From NCBI GenBank assembly GCA_019802505.1, contig JAFMOC010000268.1, positions 62,001 through 126,000 of the forward strand: a stretch of DNA of 64,000 bases. Reading direction: 5' to 3'. The translations under genes were made by a program, and so were the position numbers. Under the pieces are notes generated by a model, which ran no database searches, had not been told where the DNA came from, and saw nothing but the letters and a program-made list of their open reading frames with translations. This DNA comes from Corydoras sp. C115. Lineage: Eukaryota; Chordata; Actinopteri; Siluriformes; Callichthyidae. Shown in pieces: positions 36,342 through 50,236 of the stretch; position 1 is the first letter of the stretch, and every line of letters starts with the position of its first letter.

Positions 36342-36896
36342 GTTTTAAATAAAAACTATGACGTTAAGTGTTTCAGCACAAAACCAAATAAAAGGAAGAG
36401 GTTCGTTAAATACGTCACACGGTGACGAGGCGCGTCGCTCTGCGCTGCGGCGGGCGGGCGGAACTGAACCCGACGCAAATAAATAAAAGCTGAAGGACTT
36501 TAGACTCTGACCCGCCCACAATTCAAACATAGACCCCCCCACACACACACACACACTTCAAATGAGGGGGGGGGTCATTTGGAGATAATTTCCCAATCAG
36601 AGTTTGTATAAAACGCTGCGGGTCAGGGAGGTCAGCTGAGGGTCTTGCGTGCAGCACCTCCACCCTGTCGTCCTCTGACCCCTGCTTTTGTCCCTTGGTG
36701 CTTTTGGCTTGACTCACATTGATGGGGCTGATAATTACCCATGTGCCATTGTGTCCGGCTTACCCCTCGCCTGACCCGGCGGCAGGTCCGCGAGACGGTC
36801 CTTCACCCGGGGGGTCAGATCTCACCGCCAGCAGAACGCCGGAGCGTGTGGGGCTGACCGGTGGACCTTCCGTCTGAGGCTGCGGCCGGTCGAGGG

Positions 36897-36990
36897 TCAG
36901 ACGACGCCGGCGGAGTCCTGCGATTCCGGCTCGCTCGATGGGATCCGCTTGCCGTTGTCGCTGTAGCTTCCGTTCGGCAGGAACGACAAC
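36897..36990 (-). CDS. htr4: Proposed C-terminal tail exon of htr4
   Basis: A splice acceptor (CGACGCCGCAG) precedes an open stretch that, joined to the AG ending exon 45895-46460, completes an Arg codon and encodes 30 residues, from LSFLPNGSYSDNGKR to a PDZ-ligand-like end SAGVV, then stop. Phase fits exactly. A minus-strand AATAAA lies about 555 bases downstream, and no other minus-strand gene is visible between. Mammalian 5-HT4 tails are added at this same junction. Alternatively the transcript reads through 45895 and ends with YSESSS. The exon assignment is inference. Confidence 0.6.
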
Positions 36991-39900
36991 CTGCGGCGTC
37001 GGAAACACGGGACGTTAACGCACAGCCGCACCACCACCTTCATTCACCACATCACAAACCTCACAGTCTCCGTTCCAATTCATCCCAAACATACTAATGA
37101 GGCATCCTTCCACGACTCTAAACTTTTCGGTTGAGTGGTTAGGTGTTGGGTTGTATAATCTGTGACAGAGACACGCCCGGATTCACTGACTAAGACCCAA
37201 TACTTTTGTCCGGTGTATTGGCAGCAGTATTACAGGTTAAACCTGAAGTGGGCGTGGCCTGGATATTTATAGCATTTAGAAGACACTTTAATCCAAACCG
37301 ACCTACGGCGGCGGTGATGACATCTGCATTCTCTCATTTACAGTATGTGACAGCATGTGGCATTTGCATGTTCTCCCATGTCGGTGTGGATGTCCTTCCA
37401 CAGTCTAAAGATACAGTATGTTAGGCGCTGTGATGGGCCAGCCATCTGCGCCCCCAGGTGTGGGACTCGGATGCAGGGGGGGACTGTAGGGTTGTGTCCA
37501 GCAGGTCCACAGTGTCCCAGCTCTAAAAGCATTGGACCGGTGGACTGTGAAAGTGAAACGAGGCGGCACAGACGACGGGGCGAGACGTTCTACGAAGCCG
37601 GGTGTGTCGGCTCGACCTGAAACACCTCGAAAGCCCACAGACGGTGACGGTGACGGGACGAAGACGAAGACGACAGGCATGGACACACGCGGTTCTCGTA
37701 CCTATTCTGATGAGTCTGTCCTTTGAACCTGTGTGCCAGGAGCTCCTGGAGAGCCGGAGATGGCACCTCAATGCAGGTGCTCCTGCTCAGCCACATGAAA
37801 TACAACAGGTGAGAACATCATTCATCATCATCATCATCATCATTCAGCGTTCACCATGAGGGGGCGCAAGATAAAACCAATGCCAAACGTGTGCTGCAGC
37901 GCAGGGTGTAAAGCATCCTGCCCCTGGACTCTGGAGTGGAGGACACATGTTCAGTGGGTTCTGGACTCGCTGGACGTCAGGAGAACGTTCCGCCTCACGT
38001 CCTCGTTAATAACGGACGCTCGGCCGCGAGACTCGGGAATGTTTTTCCGACTCGGCGACCTCACGTTCCCTCGGAGCGGCGTTCGGATCTTACGGAAAGC
38101 CTCCGCAGCCAAGCGCCGTCCCCACTGAGGTCCAATAAGCTGATATTTATTGCGCATTTCCGTCCTCTCTCCGTCTCCGGCGCCTGCAGACCGACTCGGC
38201 CGCATACCTGCACACGGCCTGCGCCGGCCCGTACATCATCTATATTAAAACCAGAGCGCCCCCCCCCCCCCCCCCCCCCGCTTCATGCCTCGCCAAAGTC
38301 CGAGGCGGCGACGTGTGCGCGGACGACTTCATCCTCTAAGACTAAAACCCATCTCTCAAGATGGAAACGGAGGACACGTCCCATCGGGGGATCGTTCATC
38401 CTCCACGCGAGCCACACGGAGCGCCGAATGCTCGGAACTCAGACAGAATAGACCGAGCTGTTGACTTTGGCATGACTGCTTGCACCGTTGGAGACCATCG
38501 TTAAGCAAAACACGTTCATTTTAATGAAGTGGGGCACGGTGGCTTAGTGGTTGGCATGTTCTCCTCTCAACGCCGTAGATCCTGGTTCGAATCCCCATCT
38601 GGGTGGAGTTTGCATGTCCTCCCCGTGTCCACGTGGGTTTCCTATGGGTTCTCCGGTTTCCTTCCACAGTCCAAAAACATGGATAAAGTCAACTGAATTC
38701 TCCAAATTAAAAATTGAATGGTCTAAATTGCCCCTATATAGAGTGTGGCCGTGTGAGAGAGTGTCCCCAGTGATAGATGGGTGTATCTGCCCAGCGCCCA
38801 AAACGTTCTCCGCTGGATGGGCATGGGACCCCCCCCCCCCCCCCACGACCCTAATAGAGGATTAAGAACCCGTCCCCAAAGCTGAGCGACCGCCGAGCCG
38901 AAGTTTGAACCACGTCAACGTTTCCCTTTAAACAGAAACCGTTTACGTCTGGCGTCTCGGACAGAAATGAAAGACGTTGCAGGTAGCCGGAGGTCAGTTT
39001 GCGTTCGCGGACGCCGTCTCGAGCCCGTCTCATCAAGAGTTTCTATTCTGAGACGGAGATAAGATCAGCGGAGCGCTTCAGCTCAGAGACATTATCTTTA
39101 TAATATTCACTAATTCTGACCATGTGTTCACTCTCCCACCATTTAGACTTTTATCAAAAAGACATTCGCAGTCTACGTCCAAACTGCGTTTTGTTCTTTA
39201 TCCAACAACATCCAGCCAATCACAGCGCAGCGATGATTAATACACTAACGCTAAAAAACTGAGACGCTTAAAATAGACAAGACCTTAACTCTACAACCTG
39301 CACACTGCGCTTTAAAGAAACTGCTCCACCCGTATTACAAAGCCACGACCGTATGCTTCCAACAGTTTGGGGAAGGCCCTGTATGTCTGCACACAGCAAG
39401 GTTCGTAAATGCAAGTTGGGTGAAATATGGAATAGGAATTCGGGGCCTTTAAGAAGACCCTAAATCCAGAACATAACAGAACGGGACGGGACGGGATAGG
39501 ACAGGAGAGGCAGAAACCGCTCTGGACGGTCAAATCCTCTGTAAATGATCCGAGCACGCGAGGCTGGGGTCCCGCCTGCGGTCCGAGACGGAACGAGGGA
39601 GCACGGGTGGCCAAGAATCCCCCGGGCCCCGGGGATCAAGTGCAAATAAATCTCCCCAAATCCCGTTTTGATATACTGATCAAATCTGAGCGCGGCCCCC
39701 AAGTTTTTATCATCTGAAAACATCCCGCACATCTGCCCCAAATCGCACTTAATCTCCGGAGGATACGGGCCGCGCTCCGCGCCGAGGTTCCCACGTTCCG
39801 CACGACGGAAAGCAAACCCGACGCCGTGACCCGGTCTGTCCAACACGTCCCGATGATCTGCAGAACCGCGGAGACGTGTTATGACTTTACACTCACGCAG

Positions 39901-40448
39901 CTATTCCAGCCGACACGCAGAAATGTTTCCCATGAGCCCCAAATCTGAGAAACCGAATGTGCAGGTATGTGCACTGAGCCCGTTACAGTTTGCATGTTCT
40001 CCAAGGAATACTGGTATGAAGAGGTCAACTCGTGATACCACAGTGCTCCATGATTTGAGTGTGTTATATATCATCCATTCATTATCTTCCGCTTTATCCT
40101 TTATCAGGGTCGCGGGGGGGGGGGGTTCCCCATGCCCATCCAGGGGAGAACGTTTCGGGCGCTGGGCAGATACACCCAGGACAGGGGGGCAATCTAACAG
40201 TGGGTACACACTCACTCACACAGACACACACTCTATATGGGGCAATTTGGAGAATTCAATTGACTTGATCCATGTTTTTGGACTGTGGGAGGAAACCGGA
40301 GAACCCGGAGGAAACCCACGCGGACACGGGGAGAACATGGAAACTCCACCCAGATGGGGATTCGAACCGGGAATCCCTAGTGCTGAGAGGAGAACATGCC
40401 AAACCACTAAGCCACCGTGCCGCCTCTATATATATATATATATATATA

Positions 40449-40534
<86 letters not shown>

Positions 40535-43500
40535 TGCCAGATGATAGACTGCCAAGCTGTCCGAGGTGTTTCCATAAGTACTGGGATAGGCTGTTTTTAA
40601 GAGCTTGGATATAAGAAGAAAGAAATAAGTAGAATCCGTATCTGCAGGTGTGCTAGCTCAGCGGCTGGGTCATCAATCTAAACGTCCTGGGCCCCGTGAG
40701 CGAGGCCCCTAGCCCTCATTGCTCCAGACGATGCTGATCGTGTTCTCTGACCCCAATCATCAAAAGGAATAAAAGTCACGTTGGATAAAAAAACAGCATC
40801 TACAAAATAATAAAGTCCTGTAATCTGCTGCACCGGGTTGCCAGATCAAACGCATGATGCGTAACGGAACACGTCTGGACACATGTGGACGTTAAGGCCC
40901 ATCTGCGTGCAGCGCGGCGATCGTTTCCAACGCTGTCGTTTATAATAAATTACCCCGACGACCTGAAACCCCGGCAGGAGCCCAAAACGTGGCGTGAAAT
41001 CAGATCGACCGCCTTAAAGCCTCCATCCTATCCCGTCATCTTTTTAAAACCATGTGAATGGCGCGCTCGTCACAACAAACCATAAATTATCTCCGCGCCA
41101 TCAGATATAGAACCCGTATTTCATTGGACGTGGCATCGACCCGGCCAGCGCAAGATTTACTGCCCCGGGGATGAAACCCCGTCCCAATCCGGACCCAAAA
41201 ACGGAGAGGTTAAGTTCTCTCGCCACAGGGCCGAGAACACGGCTCTTATCTCGCCCGTCGACGGGGCCAAAGTCGGGCTCCGTGAGAATCAGACGCTCAC
41301 GTTCCGCAGAACAAACGCAGTGCAGCGTATCAACACCGTAAAGCCATCGCGCCGTGACGGTTTAATGGTCCTCCACCTGGTGACGGTGTTACCTCTGAGG
41401 AGAGGAACATGGAGAACGCTGATGGAACCGGAACGCCGCAGATATTCCTGCTGTATTTGCTTCGGTTCCAGACCATCTGACGGAACGTGCCATTACTTTC
41501 ACACGTTCCCTCCCTCACTCACTCACCCACATACCAACGCACAGCGGGGCATGAATCACACGGAGAACCAAAAGTCTGTGGACACATGATTCTAAACAAT
41601 AATAAAACCCGGGGTCTATTAAAAATAAAAGATCACAGTTTCTATTCAGGAGCGGCACAGTTTAGCATGTTCTCCTCGCTAGGGATTCCCGGTTCGAATC
41701 CCCATCTGGGTGGAGTTTCCATGTTCTCCCTGTGTCCGCGTGGGTTTCCTCCGTGTTCTCCGGTTTCCTCCCACAGTCCAAAAACATGAATCAAGTCAAT
41801 TGAGTTCTCCAAATTGCCCCATATAGAGTGTGTCTGTGTGAATGAGTGTGTTCCCAGCGATAAATTGGCACCCTGTCCTGGGTCTATCTGCCCAGTGCCT
41901 GAAACGTTCTCCCCTGGATGGGCATTGGGAACTCCACCCCCCCCCCCCCCCCGCGACCCTGATAGAGGATAAAATGAAAGATAATGAATGAATGAATGAA
42001 TGAGTTTCTATTTACAAACACGTCCACTGACGTTCCCCTGACGTTCCCCTGAGTCTGATTTGGGGTTTTATAGCCTTCAGGTTGGATCACGGTGATGTGT
42101 TTCACGTCTATAGAACCTTAATGCTGCAGCCGGTGTTTCGACTGAAACTAAAAAGCCGGATCAGGTGAACCCGGTTCCTGAGCGATGGATATGGAACAAC
42201 ATTAGTTTTAGAGTCATGTAATTTTGAAGGTCTTATTAACTCATAATAACTTGTTTGGACCTGGGTTAAGGGTTCAAGAGGGAATCAGGGGGGAACCGAT
42301 ACGGAACATCCCTTAAAACCCGAACTGCTGTAGAGTTTAAAGATGGAGGGAGCAGATCTGAGGACGCTGTGGTTCAGACATGATGGGGGGGGCGCTACAG
42401 GTAAGACATCTGGAGGTCGACGTTAGGGACGTACAGAGGAGGACGCTGAGGACGGAGCCCCCTCACGGGCGACCCCAGTTCATCGCCTGGTCTGCGTTTG
42501 GCTCTGGAAGCCCCTCTGAACACCCCCGATTTAAATTCCTGAGGTATATCCAAGGAATTAGGGTGAGATTGGGTGTCAGATCTCCCCGAGGCGGAGGCTC
42601 GTCAGAGTGTCTGTTTCCGGCTACGTTCAGTCGGTCTGGAGTTCACCGTCTGCCCGAAAACTAAACAGCGCCAAACCTGGAACCTGTAAAGCACGAGATG
42701 TTCCACTGAGGCCAAAGGGGGAACGAGGTACAGGCAGGATGGGCAACAGTCCAGAAAGGCATAGTTTCAGAGAGGAAGGACGTCAGGAACTGAAGCAAAT
42801 ACAATAAAAAAAAAAATTTAAAAAGCATTTCATCCAGCGGTATCAGAAGCAGGTCACCACTGGGGCAGCGCAAACGCGTCAACCAATCAAACGTGTTCCT
42901 TCAGCGTACAGAAACCTGATCCGGACCTGCTCTATAATTATATTAATTTGGTTTAGAAAGATGACCGCAGTACAGCGGTGTAATCTGACAAACGCCGTGC
43001 GGGTGGAATGCAGGGTGGCGCCCTACTGCACATAGGGTGGCGCCCTACTCCCCAGAACCATGGAACCCACCGGAACCCACCAGTCCTAAGTCTAACGTCC
43101 GATTCCCATTCAGGCCATCACATGGATTTTAACGGAAATGGAGCATGAAACAGAAAGCATACACTCACATCCTGTTCAGCTGCCCTGCGAGGTGATCATT
43201 ACCATCAGCCGAGTCAACCATTAACCTGCCGAGACCCAGCGGGACGTCTTTATGGCGTCTGGCAACAACACGGCTTATCTGAAACACCGCCATAAAGACA
43301 CTCCAGAGGCAGGTCCGGTTTAAAGAACTCAGATCCTTTACTTCACCGCCAAAAGTATGTAAGGGGCCGTGGTTCGGACCAAATCACCGGCGTGTGGGAC
43401 CGTCTCCAACCAACGTCCTGCTTTTAAACGTCCTACAGAAGTAGACCTTCTGAGAGCACCAGCGTTCTGTACACTCTCCCACTCCTACAAAAAGCAGAGG

Positions 43501-44751
43501 GATTCTTTCTGGCGCGGTGTAAGTGGTGGTGATTGACGCCGGGGGTGGGTGGTAGATGCTTGGCGCTGGAGGTTCGATGGCCAGAATGTACCACCTCTGC
43601 AGCACCTCCATCGCTCATCAAGCAGGCGAGAAAATGGAGAACAGCAGCCTCCCTCAAATTCACATCACTGCAACTGGATGGAAGTACGCCGAGGGACCTA
43701 CTCACCGCCGTCCTTACTGCCACATGATCGAAAGTATGTGGACATCAAGGTTAGGAGCCTCGTTTAAAGGCCCACATTGGGAACCCCCAACCTCCAGATT
43801 GATAGTCCAAAACCCGTCGAGCTCTCGCCTCTAGTTCAACTTACATCTCGCTGTGGACATAGACCTTCACCTCAGCAAGTCCATGTCCCACCACAAACCA
43901 CCTCAGGCTGAATGCCACACACATGTTGTTGTGCTCGCATGATCGGTCACATCTCGCCGACCAGTTTCTATTCTGGTTTCTGCTCGCGTCTCATAAACAC
44001 CCGGCCTTCTCCAAACATCTCCCTCCTCACGTTTCACTCGGAACCCATAAACATCCTGATGCAGTTACGGACCCGGCCATAACTCTCTCCCCAAGCATCG
44101 AAAGCAGAACGACAATAACACCCCCCCCCCCCCCGAATAAATTCCCGCAAACAATTATCGTCCGAAAAACCGTGAAGACGCGCCCGCCGTAAAATCCAGA
44201 AGGCCGGGTCGTCCTCGCAAACGAGCCGCACAGCTGCGGTAATCCGTCTCATCGCGGCAGAACGGAAGGTCGCGATTAATCAGAGGACCAAAAAAACAAA
44301 AATAAAATCAGAATCCGAGAGAGCGAGCGAGCGGAGCGCGAATGCGGCGGGGTTTACAGGCGCACATAAAGTCCCGGCGCGGCCGGCGTCCTGCGGGCGC
44401 GCCCATCCACCGCCACCATGATGTCACCTGGTCCGCGCCGCTCTCCAGACTTCAGCAATTATTTTTTAAGGCGAATAAAAACCTAATGACGGCAAACGCA
44501 AAAAAACAACAAAAAAAACTCGGATCCACATCAAAGGGAATCTGAGGCTAAAAATCGATCAGACGTCGAGGTCAAACGCAAAAACCAGCATCAACAGACT
44601 CCAGTCGGAACCGGTTCGTCTTCTCCGCACAAGTCAGTTAGGTCACCTTTATATAAAACCGAATTTTTGGCGCACGGTGAGATAATAAACAATAGACTGA
44701 CAGACAATGAAAAAAGTCTGCGTTATTGAGCGGCATTAGAGGCTTGAGGCA

Positions 44752-44788
<37 letters not shown>

Positions 44789-47700
44789 TCTAGTAATTCC
44801 ATTAAAAAGGACGAGCTCATGAGAAGTCCATCATGGGTGCACAACGCCGGGGTTTAAAGGACATTAATAATAACGCCTTCACATTTTGACCGCTGACTCC
44901 AGAGCTCGCAGAACCTCGAGCGTGTGATATATCGCCGCCTCGATTACACGCCGCGTCTTTGTCATGAAGTGTATTTATAAATACATAAACAGCGGACCAC
45001 GGACAATAGAGACGGAGACGGGCGAGGTCAGAACGACGGGCCTCTCCTCCGCCTCTCATGTTTCTCTGTTTGGTCTCGGTTGCTATGGCGATCATAACGT
45101 CTGACATGTTCTCGACGAGGATTATCGTCCAGTCAAAACTTGGCTCGCCCGTTATTGTTGTTCACATCAACAGTAGGTCCCGGCAGGTGTGGACGGTCAT
45201 CCCCACGGCACATGATGCACCTCCCTGTGCAGCCTGAACCGCCTTGACTCTCCAAGAAGGGCTTTCTACAAGATTTTGGAGTGCTGTGGGAACGTGCCTA
45301 TTCATCCAATCATGATGTTTAGGTGTTGGATGGCACGGAGACCAAATCTCATGACTCTGACGTTGTATTGTACACTGTCATGCTACAACAGAAGGGCCTT
45401 CCCCAAACTGTTCAGGTACATAACTATTCAAAAAGCATGGCTAGGTGTTAGATTTCTACACTCATGATATTGGAACTGAATAAAAAGGTGTGTCCCAACA
45501 TGTTGTCCATACACACTGTAGATGCTACTCATATTTCATTCCTAAAAATGTATTTGTGTAGAGCTTTTTACTATAGTACATTGACTCTAAGCAGTTACAT
45601 GGCGCTCTAAACCTAAACGGCTAAAGAACAAGCCATCTTCCTGGTATTAGTTCATTTTTAAAGGAAAACATTATTAGTTTGATTTATTCATTTAGTGGTT
45701 TGAAGAGCTGGCGTTGTCCACAATGTGCTCAGAAAATTATATCGTTTTGTCTAATATCACAATAAATATCAATATATATATATATATCGTCCAGCTCCGG
45801 TGAACTTTAAGAAGAGATTTGAATTTAATGCAGTTCCTGAACCCTATAACGTCTTCATACGCTGGATTAACATTAAGAAGAGGACTCACTGTACCTGAGC
45901 GCGATGGAGGTGCCGTTCCCCGATGCCGAACACGGCCTGCTGGGGCTGAAGCTGGTCTGACGGACGTATCGCATGTCGCCGCAGCACAGGATCATCAGGA
46001 AGGCTCTGCGAAAGGCCCGGTTCAAAAAGGCGTACAGGAACGGGTTCAGGCCCGAATTGACGTAGCCCAGCCACAGCCACGTGGTCCACATCTGCCAGGG
46101 CACGCTGTACCGGATGAACGGGTCCAGCACGTTGGTGATGAAGAACGGTGCCCAGCACAGGCAGAAGCAGCCCATGATGACCGCCAGCGTCTTGGCAGCT
46201 TTGGTCTCGATCCTCATCCTGCTGGAGCCATGCTGCTCGTGGTTGTAGTAAGAGGACAGCGGCGTGGAGCCGGCTCGCCGCAACGTCCCGATCTGCCGCA
46301 CGTGTCCCATGGCGGTCACGTAGATTCGCTGGTAGGCGAGAATCATCAGGACCAAGGGCACGTAGAAGGCCACCGCCGAGCAGACCAAGGCGTACGGGCG
46401 GTTCACCATGAAGACGCAGGACGTTCTGTTTACGCCAAGACTCAGCTTCCTCTCCTCAATCTGAAAAATAACAAAATTAATCTGATATTTTTCCATTTTT
46501 CTCTCTTTTTATACACAATTTAAACAATATGACTCCTAATTATTATATTATATAAGCAGCTTTTCTAAGTTATATATTCATCCATCCATTATCTTCCGCT
46601 TTATCCTCTATTAGGGTTGCGGGGGGGTTCCCCCATGCCCATCCAGGGGAGAACGTTTCGGGGACTGGGCAGATACACCCAGGACAGGGCAACAATCCAT
46701 CGCTGGGCACACACTCACGCACACAGACACACTCTACATGGGGCAATTTGGAGAACTCAATTGACTTGATCCATGTTTTTGGACTGTGGGAGGAAACCGG
46801 AGAACCTGGAGGAAACCCACGCGGACACGGGGAGAACATGGAAACTCCACCCAGATGGGGATTCGAACCGGGAATCCCTAGTGCTGAGAGGAGAACATAC
46901 TAAACCACTAAGCCACCATGCCGCCCTAAGTTATATATTTAACAAACTAAAAGCACAATACAGTATCAGTTTAAAGGTGATAGGAGGGAATTTTCGTGCA
47001 ACAAGCCATAAGTAGATCTTGACATCCACGAGAGGCGTCATGATTTCATGAATCCACAAACCTGACATTAGTTCCTGACATGTGAACTAAAAATACCCCC
47101 CTGATTGACACGCACCGGTATTTTCTGCAGAAGCGGCTTTTAAGCTTAAAGTCAATTAGTCTAACGAGATGCCACTCTGCCGACGACTTACGATGTCCTC
47201 GATGCCGATGGCGTTCCAGTTCTGCATGATGGGCAGAAAGGAGATGAATGAGGGGATGATCCAGCACCCCCCCAGCATCAGAGACACCCGCACGGGCGTC
47301 ATCTTGTTCCTGTAGACCAGCGGCTGGCAACAGATTGCATAGTACCTGGAGATATGAGAGAGGTGTGAACACAACGACGTTCTCGCAGGTTCTCTGACCG
47401 GAGACGGCAAGAAATATGAGTCATGACGGGACGGGGTGTCGAAGACGAAGAGTGGACGGCTCTGTGGGATGAATAAAACTGTAAAGAGGGAGTTTAGTGC
47501 AAGAAAAGACGTGTCAGAGGGTAAAGATGATGGTTGGTGTACATGAGCACTGGAGATCCAGGTGCAAATCCCAATCTGGGTTCTCTGGTTTCCTTCCAGA
47601 GTCAAAAAACATGGATTCAAGGTAAATTGAATGCTCTAAATTGCCCCGTATAGTGAGTGAGTGTGCCCAGCGATATATTGGCGTCCTGTCCTGGGTGTAT

Positions 47701-50236
47701 CTGCCCCGCACCCGAAACATTCTCCCCAGGATGGGAATGGGGAACCCGCTGTGACCCTAGTAGAGGATTAAGGATGATAATGAATGAATGAATGAACGAA
47801 TGAATGAGAACATAAGCATAGAAGTTATGGATAAAGGCGTAATGTCATTATAACCACAAATAAACCCAAATTAAACGCTGTTAACTCACATGCCAGCTCT
47901 ATTTTTTTTGTTTTATCGTTTAAATATTTGAATACAACAATGCTGAGGCCAATATTTGTAGTTTTTAAAACTGAATTGACAATTAATCGCTCCTCCGCGA
48001 CACAATATAGTCCGTTAATCATGAGCAATGTCGCCCTGCTAAATCCACATTTTTCGATTCTTAACTGCATTATAAAGTGAAATATGTTTAAGTTTTTCTC
48101 CGCTGCGGTGACTTTCAGCGATAAACAACCAAAAACGCTGTTTTTTCATAACATTTAAAGAGATTCGTTGACGTTCGTGAGAGTCGTTTATTTGAAGCGA
48201 ATCTTTTAGTGAGTCGTTCGACTCGTTTCGGTTCACAGCGGTTATTAAATCGTTCCGTTTGCGTTCAATTTATTTATTTATTTTTTAGCAACGAACACAA
48301 ACATCTGGAAATAGAAACTAATTGTATGATTTACACAACAGAGGCGGCCTTCACGTCCGTTAAAAAACGAGCTGATTGTATTTCATTCTGCTCGTTTGCA
48401 TCCCGTTCGATAAGAGATGATGACGTCATTAATGGTTGGCTCCAGGGCAGTGGGGTTCTAAATGGTGAGGTTTGGCCTCCTGCAGATGAAAAACATAAAT
48501 AAATTAAAATGAAGCAGTCCGTCGGAACAGTCGGGGTTATGTACAGAATAAGCAATGTCTTAAGTATGGCATGTAATGGAACCGTCATTAAAACAATCAT
48601 CCGAAAACAAAGAGGTGCTTTATTGATTCCAGACTGGGGTTTAAATGCCTGTGTATGAAAGCTATTAAAAATGTTGGATGAAGACTTTCTCCTATTGACC
48701 TGCAATTAAAATCAGAAGTCCAAGAGAAGCTACAAATCCCGTTCAGCCGGCGAAAACAGGCGAATCATTCAGCGTTCCAAAAACGCAGCATCCTGTTCTG
48801 GCTTCTGTATCTGACCCGGCAGACTACAAGAATAAATTATAGCACGGCGATGCTGAGTTATAAAGCTTAGACTATATTATTAAAAAAAAAGAAAAAAAGC
48901 AGAGCAGCACATTCATGCGACCCGCTTAAAGGCCAAACATTGACTGTGGAGTGCATTTATAGAGTGCATGTCATAAATAAATCCCAGCCCACAATGCACC
49001 AATCAGCCGGGCTGATTAATGAACACAAGCGCGGCGACGTCGCACCATTGTGCGGCTCATCGGCCCTGATTTTCATCCACCTGCTTTAAACAGGGCGCTC
49101 GTTCACGGTGACAATAGGATCATGGAAATAATGACAGCACGCCGCACAGCTAACAAGCAGCTTTAAAATAAACCGTTATGTAAATGTCATGTCATTCAAA
49201 ACCGGAGCGATTATTCCGAGAGGAGTAGATGATCCCTTGATTGGTGCATTAGCCATAATAGATAATAGACTGTAATTAATCCTAAATCCTCGTTTCTATG
49301 GACTGTGTGTGAGAATACGAAAACCAAATGAGAACGAGAACGAGAGGACGGAAGATAAACAATAAAATAAATGAATAAATCAATAAATAATTAGGAAAAC
49401 GAGAGAGCGGGCGAGAGAGAGGGGAGAATTAAAAGAAAGTAAATTAAAAATAAATATAAGATATTAGGAGGGAAGGAACGACGACGGGAAACGGATGAGA
49501 ACAGATCGAGGGACGAAAGAGATGAAAGTTGGGAGGATGGGAAAAACAAAATGACATTCCCACAACTTTGCATTGGGCGTTATTAAAGGTGCTGCATGTA
49601 AACTCTGAGGTCACTGCTCACCTGTCCAGGGCGATGCAGCAGAGGTGCAGTATGGACGCAGTGGTCAGCAGAACGTCCAGCGACGTTCGCACCAAGCAGA
49701 ACGTCTCTCCGTAGCTCCAGCGTCCGGTGACGAGCTCGATCGCCGCAAACGGCATCACCAGCACAGCGACCAGGAGATCAGCAAACGCCAGAGACACGAT
49801 GAAGTAGTTCGTCTTCTTCTTCCTGATGAGAATCATTCAGAAAATTGTTGTTTTGGATCAAACTTTGGACGGCAAATGAGACATTTAGGATCGATTGGAC
49901 CGGCGGTGCTCATACCTCAGCTGTCGGTCTCTCGACAGGGCCACCATCACCAGCAGGTTCCCAAGGACGGTCATAATGATGATGGAGGCCAGGAAGAAGG
50001 TCAGAACAATCCTCTCCAGGGGTTGGAAACTGGGCTCGTTCACCACTTCATCAGCTGAACTGGAGACGAACCAAACAGAACGCTGGTGATCTGTGGAGAG
50101 TCCAACTCAGAGGAGCATCCACCAACGAAAACACGGAGGACGAGAAGGAGGAGTCACTGATGGAGCCACTGGAATGACGAGGGTGGTGGACGGTTCTCAC
50201 TACTTACTCTTCTGCTGGTTCTGGCGTTGTGGCCAT
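36897..50236 (-). CDS. htr4: 5-hydroxytryptamine receptor 4, Gs-coupled GPCR, 6 exons
   Basis: This serotonin receptor raises cAMP through Gs in brain, heart and gut. Exons in transcript order: 50208-50236, 49916-50059, 49622-49822, 47192-47345, 45895-46460 and, by inference, 36897-36990, giving 395 aa (human 5-HT4b 388). Seven transmembrane segments are readable. Asp107 in RTSLDVLLTTAS is the amine-binding residue, DRY is at about 124-126, CWAPFF is in TM6 and NPFLYAF in TM7. There is an NRT sequon at N187 and a C100-C191 disulphide pair. Exon 5 ends at the conserved ...LR splice point where mammalian 5-HT4 tails vary. The start MATTPEPAED is chosen because its donor phase (2) fits the TM1 exon acceptor; it is less certain than the core. 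Confidence 0.93.
38531..38869 (+). repeat. V-SINE in inferred htr4 intron
   Basis: Diverged, with a duplicated AAATTRAAAATTG-like insertion in the middle. Confidence 0.85.
39345..39400 (+). mobile_element. Tc1-like relic, short
   Basis: Only the CAGTTTGGGGAAGGCCCT block and a few flanking bases are recognisable. Confidence 0.45.
40073..40424 (-). repeat. V-SINE next to a TA/TG microsatellite
   Basis: The head runs into the TA repeat at 40425. Confidence 0.9.
40425..40532 (+). repeat. Compound TA/TG microsatellite
   Basis: About 65 bases of TA followed by about 20 TG units, directly after a SINE head. Confidence 0.9.
40650..40807 (+). repeat. Second-family SINE relic
   Basis: GCTAGCTCAGCGG head, CCTCATTGCTCCAG middle and GTTGGATAAA tail remain; the B box is lost. 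Confidence 0.65.
41649..42002 (+). repeat. V-SINE in inferred htr4 intron
   Basis: Flanked by AGTTTCTATT (41637-41646 and from 42003). Short A-box deletion. Confidence 0.88.
44755..44786 (+). repeat. CA microsatellite
   Basis: About 16 CA units in the inferred htr4 intron. Confidence 0.85.
45235..45520 (-). mobile_element. Tc1-like relic
   Basis: Inverted GGGCCTTCCCCAAACTGTT block and a GGTGTGTCCCAACATGTTGT end-like segment. Confidence 0.55.
46579..46926 (-). repeat. V-SINE in htr4 intron 4
   Basis: Flanked by perfect TAAGTTATATATT (46566-46578, 46927-46939). It lies 118 bases upstream of the exon 5 acceptor. Confidence 0.92.
47540..47805 (+). repeat. V-SINE, old and truncated
   Basis: Lacks the A box; has the TTCAAGGTAAATTGAATGCT variant shared with the copies at 112 and 610, so it may be an older subfamily. 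Confidence 0.8.

Larger units (their letters stand above)
37000..45890. other. Long interval, inferred last intron of htr4
   Basis: Nearly 9 kb without a recognisable exon on either strand. It contains three SINE copies, two Tc1-like relics, a second-family SINE relic, TA/TG and CA microsatellites and a C22 run at about 38259-38280. GC-rich blocks near 38.0, 39.6 and 44.3 kb show no coding match that I can defend. Confidence 0.5.

Noticed and set aside
39881..39964. Plus-strand MFPMSPKSEKPNVQ followed by GTATGT
   Set aside because: Looks like a small exon with a donor, but there is no recognisable protein, no partner exon and no promoter.
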